Shown piece after piece: positions 9,405 through 18,410 of a stretch of 64,000 nucleotides of DNA (its first letter is position 1; each line of letters starts with the position of its first letter). The position numbers were made by a program, and so were the translations under genes. The DNA lies in NCBI RefSeq assembly GCF_038397785.1, contig NZ_CP151642.1, forward strand, positions 1,550,001 to 1,614,000, in the 5' to 3' direction. The notes beneath the pieces were generated by a model that was given only the letters and a program-made list of their open reading frames with translations, made no database searches and was not told where the DNA came from. The stretch is from Salinibacterium sp. TMP30. GTDB lineage: Bacteria > Actinomycetota > Actinomycetes > Actinomycetales > Microbacteriaceae.

Positions 9405-10442
9405 ATGACCCGACTGCACCCCGTCATACGCAGCGTCGCTGACGCCTTCCGCGGCACACTTATCGGCTTCGCCGAGATTGTGCCCGGAGTCAGTGGCGGC
9501 ACTATCGCACTACTAGTCGGCGTCTACGACACACTGATCGATGGTGCCGGGCACCTCGCGCGCGGAGTCGCCCTCACAATCGGCGACGGCATCCGGGGCC
9601 GCGGGCTCTCACGCGCAGCCGCCCACTTTCGTTCGGTGCGCTGGAACGTCGTATTACCCATCGGCATCGGCATGCTTCTGGCGATCGTCGTGGGAGCTGC
9701 TGTGCTCGCTCCACTGCTCGAGGAATACCCGACGGGCACCCGCGCAGTCTCCGCAGGCCTCATTGCCGCCTCGCTCATCGTGCCAGCGCGCATGGTGGGC
9801 GGCCGGTGGACGCTGCGAGAAATACTGGTCGGGCTCCTTGCGGCCGCCCTTACTTTTGCTCTCACTGGCTTGCCGCGCGCAGGCGAGGCCGAACCGACGC
9901 TGCTCCTTGTGGCGGTCGCGGCAGCCTTCGCGATCTGCGCGCTCGTGCTGCCCGGAGTTTCGGGGTCGTACGTCTTACTGATCGTCGGCATGTACGCACC
10001 GACCCTCGCGGCCGTCAACGACCGCAACTTCGCATACCTCGGCACCTTCATCCTCGGCGCTATCGTCGGCTTGGGTCTCTTCGTCTCGGCGCTGCAATGG
10101 CTGCTGAAGAACCGCCGCCGCATCACCCTCGTCATCATGACGGGTCTCATGCTCGGCTCACTTCGCGCGTTGTGGCCTTGGCAGACCGAGTCGGGCGCAA
10201 TACTGTCGCCTGACGACGACCTAGGGCTTGTGCTTTTGCTCGTTATCGTGGGCGCCGGCGTCGTGCTGGGCATTATGGTCGCAGAGGCTGCCCTAATGAA
10301 GCGACGGATGCTTTCCCCCGAGATTGTTGCCGACCCAGACCCGCACGACCCTGAGCCTGCGCCTGACGCGCCTGCGTCTGGTGTTTCCGCATCTGACGGT
10401 TCTGCGCCGTCAGATGCGGGTTCGATCGATTCCCGGGAGTAA
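9405..10442 (+). CDS. DUF368-family membrane protein
   Basis: A 345-residue polytopic membrane protein from the ATG at 9405; an ATG at 9372 would add 11 residues. The N-terminus has the DUF368 signature RGTLIGFAEIVPGVSGGT, and a related PGVSGSYVLLIVGMY motif lies in the second half, as expected for the internal repeat of the family. The last about 60 residues are an acidic Pro/Ala/Ser-rich tail, probably cytoplasmic and disordered. DUF368 proteins have been linked to polyprenyl-phosphate (undecaprenyl-phosphate) recycling across the membrane; such a role is possible here. Stand-alone plus-strand gene. Confidence 0.8.
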   Translation: MTRLHPVIRSVADAFRGTLIGFAEIVPGVSGGTIALLVGVYDTLIDGAGHLARGVALTIGDGIRGRGLSRAAAHFRSVRWNVVLPIGIGMLLAIVVGAAVLAPLLEEYPTGTRAVSAGLIAASLIVPARMVGGRWTLREILVGLLAAALTFALTGLPRAGEAEPTLLLVAVAAAFAICALVLPGVSGSYVLLIVGMYAPTLAAVNDRNFAYLGTFILGAIVGLGLFVSALQWLLKNRRRITLVIMTGLMLGSLRALWPWQTESGAILSPDDDLGLVLLLVIVGAGVVLGIMVAEAALMKRRMLSPEIVADPDPHDPEPAPDAPASGVSASDGSAPSDAGSIDSRE

Positions 10443-10599
10443 ATCCTGACGCGTGCCGAGCGTCTGCCGGGTTTACTCCGAATTAGCGAAATACCCCGCA
10501 TCGCGGCGGCCGCCGGCCTCCGTCGACGGGGCCGCGCGGACTGGCGTAAACTAAGTCTCTTGATTAACGAGCCAGTCTGGCTCTCTCGACGGAGGTTCC

Positions 10600-11622
10600 G
10601 TGGCCGGAAATGCCAACACCCGCTTCGATAACGTTTCACTGCTTTCTGTGGCGAGTACATTACCCAGCCGGGTGACGACGTCAGCCGACATCGAAACGCG
10701 CCTCGCGGCGGCATTCTCGCGTCTTGATCTGCCCACTGGGCTCCTTCAGCGGGTAGCTGGTGTGCTGGAACGTCGCAATTGGGGTCCCGGGGAATCATCC
10801 GATGACGCCACCGTGTCGGCAGGACAACGCGCCTTGGCTGAGGCGGGAGTCGATTCGTCCGAGGTGGGGCTTCTCATTAACACCTCCGTCAGCCGAAAGC
10901 ACTTGGAGCCATCCGTAGCCGTGCGCTTGCATCATGGGCTCGGCCTGCCCAGTTCTGCCGTCAACTTCGATGTCGCGAATGCGTGTCTCGGCTTCGTGAG
11001 TGGCATGAACCTTGCGGCGAGCATGATCGAATCGGGCCAAATCAGGTACGCGATCGTCGTCAATGGCGAAGACGCCGACGAGCTGCAGGTCAATACGATT
11101 GACCGATTGCTGAAGCAGGACTCCGATCGTGACGGGTTCATGAGTGAATTCGCGTCGCTCACGCTCGGCTCCGGGTCGGCCGCTGCAGTCCTTGGGCGCA
11201 CCGACGAACATCCCACCGGGCATCCGATCCTCGGTGGGGTCAGCCGGGCTGCGACACAGTTCCATGACCTCTGCGTCGGCAGCGTCGACGGCATGTTCAC
11301 CGACGCGAAGGCACTCTTGAAGGGTGGCCTCGATCTCGTCGTCTCGGCGTGGAAAGAGGCATCCACGGAATGGGATTGGTCGTCGATGGATATGTATGTC
11401 ACCCACCAGGTCTCGTCCGTGCACACGAACGCCATCATCAAGGCGGCGAAACTAGACCGCCGGCGCGTGCCGACGACGTACCCCCAATTCGGCAATGTCG
11501 GGCCCGCATCGATTCCGATCACCCTCGTCGAAGCACAGGAGACGCTCAACAAGGGCGACCGGGTTCTGCTCATGGGCGTGGGCTCCGGTCTCAACACCGC
11601 GATGATGGAACTCGCGTGGTGA
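10600..11622 (+). CDS. oleA: OleA, acyl-CoA head-to-head condensing thiolase-fold enzyme
   Basis: 340 residues, GTG start preceded by GGAGG. It is a FabH-like (KAS III) thiolase-fold enzyme: nucleophilic Cys 129 in NACLGF, the histidine in YVTHQVSS, and the asparagine in FGNVGPASIP form the usual Cys-His-Asn set. The closest architecture is OleA, which joins two fatty acyl-CoAs by non-decarboxylative Claisen condensation to a 2-alkyl-3-ketoacid. That assignment, rather than FabH, is strongly supported by the downstream oleBC fusion (22 bases on) and oleD. Cytoplasmic. An operon start; a candidate -10 (TAAACT) lies about 50 bases upstream but I do not see a good -35. Confidence 0.9.
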   Translation: MAGNANTRFDNVSLLSVASTLPSRVTTSADIETRLAAAFSRLDLPTGLLQRVAGVLERRNWGPGESSDDATVSAGQRALAEAGVDSSEVGLLINTSVSRKHLEPSVAVRLHHGLGLPSSAVNFDVANACLGFVSGMNLAASMIESGQIRYAIVVNGEDADELQVNTIDRLLKQDSDRDGFMSEFASLTLGSGSAAAVLGRTDEHPTGHPILGGVSRAATQFHDLCVGSVDGMFTDAKALLKGGLDLVVSAWKEASTEWDWSSMDMYVTHQVSSVHTNAIIKAAKLDRRRVPTTYPQFGNVGPASIPITLVEAQETLNKGDRVLLMGVGSGLNTAMMELAW

Positions 11623-11644
11623 CGATCATGAGAGTGGTCGTGTC

Positions 11645-14356
11645 GTGACGGGACGGGCCTCTCGTCCCCCGCTCGACCTGCCCGGACTCGATCAGCGCTT
11701 CAGTCGCATCACCGCTGTTCCCGGTGGCGGTGCGGATGAGGGTCTGCTCCGCGAATGGCACTACCTCGACACAGGCGACGAACTGGATCGCCTCGGCGTA
11801 CCCATCTTGGGCACGATCCTTGCCGTCCACGGCAACCCGACGTGGTCGTACCACTGGCGAAAGCTGATTGCGCAATCGGTGCAGGCCGCCGAATCCGGGT
11901 CGCCAGCCTGGCGTATCGTCGCAGTTGACCAGCTCGATATGGGCTACTCGGCGCGCACCGCTATGCATCGTCCACTCGCGCAGCGCGTCGCCGACCTCGC
12001 GGCGTTCACCGACGCACTCCCCCTTACTGGTCCCGTTATCTCGCTCGGTCACGACTGGGGCGGCGTCGTGTCGCTCGGCTGGGCTGTCGATCACCCGTCG
12101 CAGCTCGCCGGAGTCATGCTGTTGAACACGGCCGTGCATCATGAGACGGGCAAGCCGATCCCCGCACCGCTGCGGCTGGCCAGAGCTCGAGGGATGCTTG
12201 CAGCATCCACCGTTCGCACCACCGCGTTCCTCGAGACAACGCTGGCGCTCACATCGGCCCCGCTCGACGCGGCAGTCAAGGATGCTTACCGCGCGCCCTA
12301 CCGCACAGCGTCCCGTCGCCAAGGAATCGGCGGCTTCGTTGCCGACATTCCCGTCGACGCAAACCACGAAAGCTTCAGCGAACTCGAGCGCATCGCCACG
12401 GGTGTTGCCCAGCTCGACCTTCCAGCGCTTATGTTGTGGGGTCCGCGCGATCCGATCTTCGGCGACCGTTACCTCGACGACCTCATCGACCGGCTTCCCC
12501 AAGCCGATGTGCACCGGTTCGAAGGCGCAGGACACCTCGTTGCCGAGGACGCCCCCTATGCCGATGCGGTGCTGGCATGGCTCGGTGACAACGTCGATCA
12601 CCTTTCGACTTCTGCCTCGACCTTGCCACGCACATCGGGCGTGAAGGCCTCCTCAGAGCCGGAAGATCCGCCCTTCCGGCCGCTCTGGCACCGGCTCGAC
12701 GAGCGCCGCGATGACACCGCAACCGCCGTCATCGACATGTCGACGCGGGGACGAAGCGGCCCCCAACAGGTGAGCTGGCGACAACTCGCCGACCGAGTGA
12801 GCCAGATCGCCGCCGGCCTCTCCCACATTGGCGTACGAAAAGGTCAGCGGGTTTCCTTGCTGATCCCGCCCGGGCCGACCCTGACCGCCGTGGTCTATGC
12901 CTGCCTGCGAATCGGCGCTGTCATCGTCGTCGCGGATGCCGGCTTGGGAGTTAAGGGGCTCACCCGTGCGGTGCGCGGATCGTGGCCCGACTTCGTCATC
13001 GGTGAAGCGCCCGGCCTCATCGCCGCGCGCACGCTGGGCTGGCCCGGAGTGCGCATCTCCACCGCACGACTACCGAAGGTCTCCGCCGCAGCTCTCGGGG
13101 TCTCCTGCAGCCTCAAAGACCTCATCGCGATCGGCGCTGGCACGCTCGTCCCGACGCCACCACGGTCAGAGGATGAGGCCGCCATCCTCTTCACCTCGGG
13201 GTCGACCGGTCCTGCCAAGGGTGTCGTGTACCGGCACGGTCAACTCTCCGCCCTCCGCGACGTACTCGCGAGTCACTTCGAAGTGACCGCCGACACCGGA
13301 CTCGTAACAGGGTTCGCGCCCTTCGCACTGCTGGGTCCTGCGCTCGGCACGCGATCAGTGACACCCGAGATGGATGTTTCCTCTCCCCGCACTCTCACTG
13401 CCCATGCTGTCGCGGCCGCGGTGGAGGCATCCGGAGCCAGCATGGTGTTCCTCTCACCCGCCGCAATTCTCAACGTCGTCGCAACCGCGGGCGATCTCAC
13501 GCCACACGACCGCACCGAGCTCGAGCGCGTGCGCACTTTCCTCTCCACCGGTGCACCCATCGGTGCGGAACTGCTCGCATCCGCCGCCACGATCATGCCC
13601 AACGCGACCCCGCACTCGCCCTACGGCATGACCGAATGCCTCCTCGTGACTGACATCACGCTCGACGGGATTCGCTCCGCCGCCGGTGACGCCAATACGG
13701 GCGTTTGCGTGGGAATGCCGATCGGCTCGAACCTTCTGCGCATCAGCGCGCTCGATGCGGAGGGTTCCGCGACCGGTGCCCCGAGTTCTGAGCCCGGCGT
13801 TCTCGGCGAGATCATCGTCTCGTCGCCACACCTGAAAGACCACTACGACCGGTTGTGGCTCACCGATCGTGCCGCTGTTCGTGAGACCGAGATCGACACG
13901 GATGCAGCGGCTGCAAGCGACACAAGGGATGCGACGCAAGCGCGCTGGCATCGCACCGGCGACGTCGGCCACCTCGACCACCTCGGCCGCTTATGGGTCG
14001 AAGGCCGACTGCCACACGTCATTGTGACGGCGACGGGTCCGATCGCGCCTGTCGGTGCGGAGCAGGAGGTGGAGGGTGTCTCGGCCGTGCGCCGTGCCGC
14101 CGTCGTCGGCGTCGGCCCGCACCGGCTGCGGCAGGCCGTCGCGATCGTCGAAACGATCCCGCCGACCAGCCGACCCGGGCTCGCAAGTCCGGAGCTAACG
14201 ACGGCCGTGCGGGCGAGCACAACGCTGCCGCTCGTCGCCGTGCTCGCCGTGCCCGAGCTTCCGACCGACATCCGCCACAACTCCAAGATCGACCGATCAC
14301 GGTTATCCGAATGGGCCGAGCGTCTCCTCGCCGGCGGGAAGCCGACCGCACCGTGA
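11645..14356 (+). CDS. oleBC: OleB-OleC fusion: beta-lactone decarboxylase plus beta-lactone synthetase
   Basis: 903 residues, GTG start 22 bases after oleA. Residues about 1-320 are an alpha/beta hydrolase of the haloalkane-dehalogenase type: HGNPTWSYHW (oxyanion region), nucleophile Asp 137 in LGHDWGG, and a late GAGHLVAED with the base histidine. OleB converts cis-beta-lactones to cis-olefins plus CO2. After a linker, residues about 345-903 form an AMP-ligase fold with ILFTSGSTGPAKGV (P-loop-like) and YGMTE, matching OleC, which makes the beta-lactone from the 3-hydroxyacid using ATP. OleB-OleC fusions are known in actinobacteria such as Micrococcus luteus. The final TGA overlaps the oleD start. 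Confidence 0.9.
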   Translation: MTGRASRPPLDLPGLDQRFSRITAVPGGGADEGLLREWHYLDTGDELDRLGVPILGTILAVHGNPTWSYHWRKLIAQSVQAAESGSPAWRIVAVDQLDMGYSARTAMHRPLAQRVADLAAFTDALPLTGPVISLGHDWGGVVSLGWAVDHPSQLAGVMLLNTAVHHETGKPIPAPLRLARARGMLAASTVRTTAFLETTLALTSAPLDAAVKDAYRAPYRTASRRQGIGGFVADIPVDANHESFSELERIATGVAQLDLPALMLWGPRDPIFGDRYLDDLIDRLPQADVHRFEGAGHLVAEDAPYADAVLAWLGDNVDHLSTSASTLPRTSGVKASSEPEDPPFRPLWHRLDERRDDTATAVIDMSTRGRSGPQQVSWRQLADRVSQIAAGLSHIGVRKGQRVSLLIPPGPTLTAVVYACLRIGAVIVVADAGLGVKGLTRAVRGSWPDFVIGEAPGLIAARTLGWPGVRISTARLPKVSAAALGVSCSLKDLIAIGAGTLVPTPPRSEDEAAILFTSGSTGPAKGVVYRHGQLSALRDVLASHFEVTADTGLVTGFAPFALLGPALGTRSVTPEMDVSSPRTLTAHAVAAAVEASGASMVFLSPAAILNVVATAGDLTPHDRTELERVRTFLSTGAPIGAELLASAATIMPNATPHSPYGMTECLLVTDITLDGIRSAAGDANTGVCVGMPIGSNLLRISALDAEGSATGAPSSEPGVLGEIIVSSPHLKDHYDRLWLTDRAAVRETEIDTDAAAASDTRDATQARWHRTGDVGHLDHLGRLWVEGRLPHVIVTATGPIAPVGAEQEVEGVSAVRRAAVVGVGPHRLRQAVAIVETIPPTSRPGLASPELTTAVRASTTLPLVAVLAVPELPTDIRHNSKIDRSRLSEWAERLLAGGKPTAP

Positions 14357-15327
14357 TCGTGCTCGTCACCGGAGCTTCCGGTTTCCTCGGTGGTGCCGTC
14401 GCCGCCGAGCTGATCGTCGCCGGGCATGAGGTGCGCACTCTGCAACGACGACCGTCCGGAGTGGATGGCGCCACCGACATCCTCGGCTCGATCACCGATC
14501 CGGATCACATCGCGCGCGCGATTGATGGCGTGGAGGGCGTCATCCACCTCGCGGCGAAGGTGTCACTCGCCGGCGACGCGCGTGATTTCCACACTGTCAA
14601 CGTGGAAGGGACGCGGTCAGTGCTCTCCGCAGCCGAGACTGCGGGCGTATCCCGCCTGGTGCATGTATCGTCGCCGTCGGTCGCACACGCCGGCTCCGCG
14701 CTGGCAGGGGTCGGCGCCGAACCGGCATCGCCTGAGCAGGCACGCGGCGAATATGCGCGTACCAAGGCGCAGGCGGAGTTGCTTGCGCTCGCCCGCGATT
14801 CCGCCGCGATGCGCGTCATCGCCATCCGTCCACACATCGTCTGGGGTCCGGGTGACACCCAGCTCGTTGGCCGAATCGTCGACCGAGCTCGCCGCGGACG
14901 TCTCCCCCTGCTCAATGGTGGCACCGCACTCATCGATACGACCTACATCGACAACGCAGCATCCGGAATCGTCGCAGCGCTGCACCGCGCCGACGTCGCG
15001 CACGGCAAAGCCTACGTTCTGACAAATGGTGAGCCGCGCCCGGTCGGCGACATACTGGCGGCCATCTGCCTCGCTGCCGGTGTGCGGCCTCCGCGATGGA
15101 GCATCCCCGCCGCACTCGGGCGCACCGTGGGCACGGTGATCGAGCGGATATGGGCCGTGCGTCCTGGGGCCGACGAGCCTCCCATGACGCGCTTTCTTGC
15201 CGAGCAGCTCTCCACGGCGCACTGGTTCGATCAACGTGACATACGCCTAGCGTTGGATTGGTCGCCCGCGGTGAGCCTCGACGAGGGGCTACGCCGACTC
15301 GGGGCAAGCTACTGGGCACAACCATGA
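14353..15327 (+). CDS. oleD: OleD, 2-alkyl-3-ketoacid reductase
   Basis: 324 residues. The GTG start at 14353 overlaps the oleBC stop (GTGA), and a Rossmann motif TGASGFLGG begins at residue 6, so this start is well supported; a longer reading would run back inside oleBC. An extended short-chain dehydrogenase with Tyr 134 and Lys 138 in YARTK and an upstream Ser (HVSSPSV). OleD reduces the OleA product to the 2-alkyl-3-hydroxyacid using NADPH. With OleA and OleBC it completes a pathway from two fatty acyl thioesters to a long-chain internal olefin. Translationally coupled to oleBC; end of the operon. Confidence 0.9.
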   Translation: MIVLVTGASGFLGGAVAAELIVAGHEVRTLQRRPSGVDGATDILGSITDPDHIARAIDGVEGVIHLAAKVSLAGDARDFHTVNVEGTRSVLSAAETAGVSRLVHVSSPSVAHAGSALAGVGAEPASPEQARGEYARTKAQAELLALARDSAAMRVIAIRPHIVWGPGDTQLVGRIVDRARRGRLPLLNGGTALIDTTYIDNAASGIVAALHRADVAHGKAYVLTNGEPRPVGDILAAICLAAGVRPPRWSIPAALGRTVGTVIERIWAVRPGADEPPMTRFLAEQLSTAHWFDQRDIRLALDWSPAVSLDEGLRRLGASYWAQP

Positions 15328-15907
15328 CTCGGATCTGATGCGCGAACAGTGACACTCGCAGCGGCCTACCACTAATGAATCCTTCACCAGCGGTGGTGGT
15401 GATTGCTGGCTCCGGTCATCCCGCGCCAGCAGCCAAGGCCGCGGCGGTCATTCTCGCCTGGCCCATACACCGGCTGCCGAGGCGGCCATGCTCGGAGTGT
15501 TGAGGCGGTACGCGTTGGAGGTCGACACGCTGGCGAGCTGTGCAACGACCCTCACACTCATCGCGGTGCCCACTCACGAGCGCGGCTTCGAGATATCGCG
15601 ACGCACTCGCAAGGCAGTGCTGGTATCCAACCTCAGTGGCACCGGATCGACCGTCGGATCCGCCTCGATTACGGCCACAGTCCAGCTGCGGGCGACCACT
15701 GCCGACATCCCTCCCCAACTCGTTCTCAGAACATGCTTTCGGGATCCCTCATAACTACCCTAGACGCCATCAAAAACACCTCAATCGAAAAGTGTGGTTG
15801 CGACCCCTTGAAACCATGACCGCCCAACTGAAGAAGCCACAACCGACGTCATCCTAGCTGCGTAAATTCCCGCTAGGCTCAAGCACTTTGGTATTCCGTC
15901 GCCCGGC
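15328..15907. other. Gene-free stretch after oleD
   Basis: About 580 bases between the convergent ends of oleD and the alcohol dehydrogenase. Several open frames of 90-140 codons occur on both strands but none gives a recognisable protein or has a good ribosome site. It may be decayed coding DNA, as several broken genes follow to the right; I see no terminator hairpin with a clear T-run. Confidence 0.4.
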
Positions 15908-16963
15908 TCAGGCGTTAATGATGACCTTGAGCGCCTTCGTCTCCGCAGCCCGCCCGAACACGTCGTAGGCCTCAAGGATGTCCTCGAGCGCGAAGGTGTG
16001 GCTGATGAAGTTCTCGGCCACGATTTTCTTCTGCGCAACGAGCTTGAGCAGGATTCCGAGGGTGTTCGTGTTGACCAGGCCCATGCTGATGTTAATGTTC
16101 GAGATCCAGAGGTCCTGCAGCGGGAGATCGACGCTCTTGCCGTGCACCCCCATATTGGCGACATGTCCGGCGGGTCGAACGATGTCGAGGCACATCGCGA
16201 AGGTCTGCGGTATTCCGACTGCCTCAATTGCGACGTCGACTCCGAGCCCGTCCGTGAGTGCGATCACCTGCTCCTTCCAGTCCGCGTCGCTGGAAACGAT
16301 GGTGTCGGTCGCGCCGAATTTTCTGGCCTGCTCGACGCGGTTGGCGTCTAAGTCGATGGCGATAACGCGGGAAGGGCCGTAAAGTCCGGCGGTTGCGATG
16401 GCTGCGAGGCCGACGGGGCCGACCCCGACAACCGCGACGACGTCGCCGGCCTTGACGTGGCCGTACTGGATGCCGATCTCGTGGCCCGTCGGAAGGATGT
16501 CCGAGAGCACGGTTCCCTGCTGCGGGGTCACCCCGGGCGGCAGCAGATACAGCGAGGTTTCGGCGAACGGCACCCGCACGAACTCTGCCTGGGTTCCGTC
16601 GATGAGGTGTCCGAAGATCCAGCCGATGCCGGATGCGCCCTCGTCGGCGAGGCAGTGCGAGTAGACCCCCTTCTTGCAGAAGTCGCAATGCCCACAGGCC
16701 GAGACACAGGAGATGATCACCTGGTCGCCCACTTTGAGGCTCGAAACGGCACTGCCGACCTCGGTGATGGTGCCGACTCCCTCGTGTCCGAGGATGCGCC
16801 CCACCTCGACGGCCGGAACATCCCCCTTGAGAATGTGCAGATCGGTGCCACAAATGGTGGTTGTGTCGATCTTCACGATGACGTCGGTCGCAGTGATAAT
16901 AGTGGGCTCTGGAACCTCTTTCCACTCCTTGAGCCCCGGGCCCTGATAGACGAGTGCCTTCAT
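15908..16963 (-). CDS. Zinc-dependent alcohol dehydrogenase (MDR family)
   Basis: 351 residues, start ATG at 16963 with a strong AGGAGAGGAAG ribosome site. Structural-zinc cysteines lie in SACGHCDFCKKGVYSHC; catalytic-zinc ligands are Cys in TICGTDLHI, His/Glu in LGHEGVG and Asp/Glu near the cofactor domain. The NAD(P) motif is VGVGPVGLAA, followed by the acidic AIDLDANR that favours NAD. Similar proteins act on primary or secondary alcohols, butanediol or formaldehyde conjugates; the exact substrate cannot be read from sequence. The stop is the TGA at 15908-15910. Monocistronic as far as seen, next to a degraded methyltransferase gene on the other strand. Confidence 0.85.
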   Translation of the reverse strand: MKALVYQGPGLKEWKEVPEPTIITATDVIVKIDTTTICGTDLHILKGDVPAVEVGRILGHEGVGTITEVGSAVSSLKVGDQVIISCVSACGHCDFCKKGVYSHCLADEGASGIGWIFGHLIDGTQAEFVRVPFAETSLYLLPPGVTPQQGTVLSDILPTGHEIGIQYGHVKAGDVVAVVGVGPVGLAAIATAGLYGPSRVIAIDLDANRVEQARKFGATDTIVSSDADWKEQVIALTDGLGVDVAIEAVGIPQTFAMCLDIVRPAGHVANMGVHGKSVDLPLQDLWISNINISMGLVNTNTLGILLKLVAQKKIVAENFISHTFALEDILEAYDVFGRAAETKALKVIINA

Positions 16964-17146
16964 GATCTTCCTCTCCTGAGTGTGACGCATCCTCGAAATT
17001 TCGAAGATACCCTTCTTCCATGGTAACGCGGACTCGTTCTTAGCTACTGGCTGAGTTGTGGTCGCGAGAGGTCCGTGGTCGCTCAGGCTCGTGACACTGG
17101 CCTGCTGCGGGGAGCCGCTAAACCCCAGGATGTCCTGTGGTGGCAG

Positions 17147-17778
17147 GTGCTCGGATGGCATGACGATGGGGTGACTCCGATCCCGGCTTGGTTTCCTGAA
17201 GAGATGGACCTTGCTGGTCGGGAGAATCTCGACGATGACCGTGTTGCGCGCTACGACGCCAAAATAGATGCGCATGCGGCGGCGGAGGTCGAGGTGCTCA
17301 TCGCTTACGGCTTGATGAGCAGTTCGGTCATCGCAGAGTTCGGTGCGGGTACGGGTACGGGCCAGTTCACGCTTGAAGCTGCGCATGTCTGCGCTCGAGT
17401 GATCGCGGTGGACGTGTCGCCGCCGATACTGCGGCACCTCCAGCGGAAGGTGACCGACCGTGGACTCGCCAACGTTGATCTTGTTCGAGCTGGCTTCCTG
17501 AGTTATGTGCACGCCGGTAATCCGATCGGTTTCGTCGGCTACTTCGCCCGGGCGGTGTGCTGCGTGTGTGGGATGTTGTTTACGACTTCCTGCCGTCAGA
17601 GGCGGAGATGCGCATTGAGGAGCGGTGCGCTCTGGGCTGCGACAGTGTTGATGGACAGTGGAGCCGCGCGGAGTTCGAGGAACATATACGAGATGAGCAC
17701 TTGCCCCCCTCCCCTCTTTGCCAGTCTCGTTGTGAGTCGGTTCACGATCAGGGAGGGCGAGGCGACGATGTCGATTAG
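17147..17778 (+). pseudogene. Broken class-I SAM-dependent methyltransferase gene
   Basis: The first half is recognisable: WFPEEMDLAGRENLDDDR, RYDAKIDAHAAAEVEVL, then the SAM-binding motif AEFGAGTGTGQFTLEAA and VIAVDVSPPIL. After LVRAGFLSYVH-GNPIGFVGYFA the frame becomes cysteine- and arginine-rich nonsense. The next family block continues in a different plus-strand frame (VWDVVYDFLPSEAEMRIEE, then GQWSRAEFEEHIRDEH at 17560-17700). The segment that should contain the NALHQL-type motif IV region is missing, so there is both a deletion and a frame change. The last third of the protein is not found. Non-functional remnant. Confidence 0.75.
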
Positions 17779-17992
17779 CGTAGGGTGCTCTCGACCGGGG
17801 ACTGATCCCGCGCGAGGGTAGTGCTGTGACTATTCCTCCGGCCTATCGCCCCAACCCGTCGCGGCAGCAGCCGTGCCCCGCGAGCGGCTGCCGAAGGTCG
17901 TGCGCGCCGACTCCGGGCTCGTGAAATGGAGGATGGATGTCGCAGCCGTCTAACCCGAGTCTCGCCAGGCCGGACACGTTCAGCAGCCGACG

Positions 17993-18380
17993 ATGACTGC
18001 CATCACAGCGCGCGTCGACAGCTGGTTATGGGCCGTCAGGGTGTTCAAAACCAGCTCTGCCGCAACTGCAGCCACGCGTTCCGGCCACATCCGCGTTAAC
18101 GGTGACCGCGCGAAAGCCGCCCAGCAGGTGAAAGCTGGAGAGGCGGTGAGGGTGAGAATCGCGGGCTTTGATCGCATCCTGATGGTGCGCGAGATCATCT
18201 CGAAACGGGTCGGAGCTGTGGTCCGCTGTTGAGGCCTACACCGATACCAGCCCTCCCCTGCCAGCGCCCGAAGCGGTGGCCATGCTCCCCCGCCGCGACC
18301 GGGGTGCAGGTCAACCCACTGAGCGCGGGCGTCGCGATATGGAGAAGCTACGGGGCCGGATACCTGACGAGCTCAACTGA
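17993..18380 (+). pseudogene. S4-domain RNA-binding protein (HslR/RqcP-like) split by a frameshift
   Basis: The first frame (ATG at 17993, stop near 18230) encodes TARVDSWLWAVRVFKTSSAA and GHIRVNGDRAKAAQQVKAGE, a typical S4 RNA-binding domain as in HslR, which binds stalled 50S-peptidyl-tRNA. The expected C-terminus, AVEAYTDTSPPLPAPEAVAM, RDRGAGQPTERGRRDMEKLRG, follows immediately in another frame and ends at a TGA at 18378-18380. A single extra base near 18222 accounts for it. The protein would otherwise be about 128 residues, the normal length in Microbacteriaceae. It is a recent frameshift or a sequencing error; the S4 domain alone could still be made. Confidence 0.75.
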
Positions 18381-18410
18381 CCTCCCAGCAATCCGGGTTA
18401 TCGTCGGATA

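Noticed and set aside
9524-10798. A 424-codon open frame on the minus strand, opposite the DUF368 gene
   Set aside because: It is Arg/Ser/Pro-rich, lacks a ribosome site and family motifs, and mirrors a clear membrane-protein gene in high-GC DNA; a shadow frame.
15488-15754. Plus-strand frame of 88 codons after oleD
   Set aside because: No ribosome site, no recognisable domain and overlapping frames of similar size on both strands; not enough support for a gene.
17075-17821. Treating the 248-codon frame as one intact methyltransferase
   Set aside because: The second half has no family similarity and the true continuation lies in another frame, so it is listed as a pseudogene.
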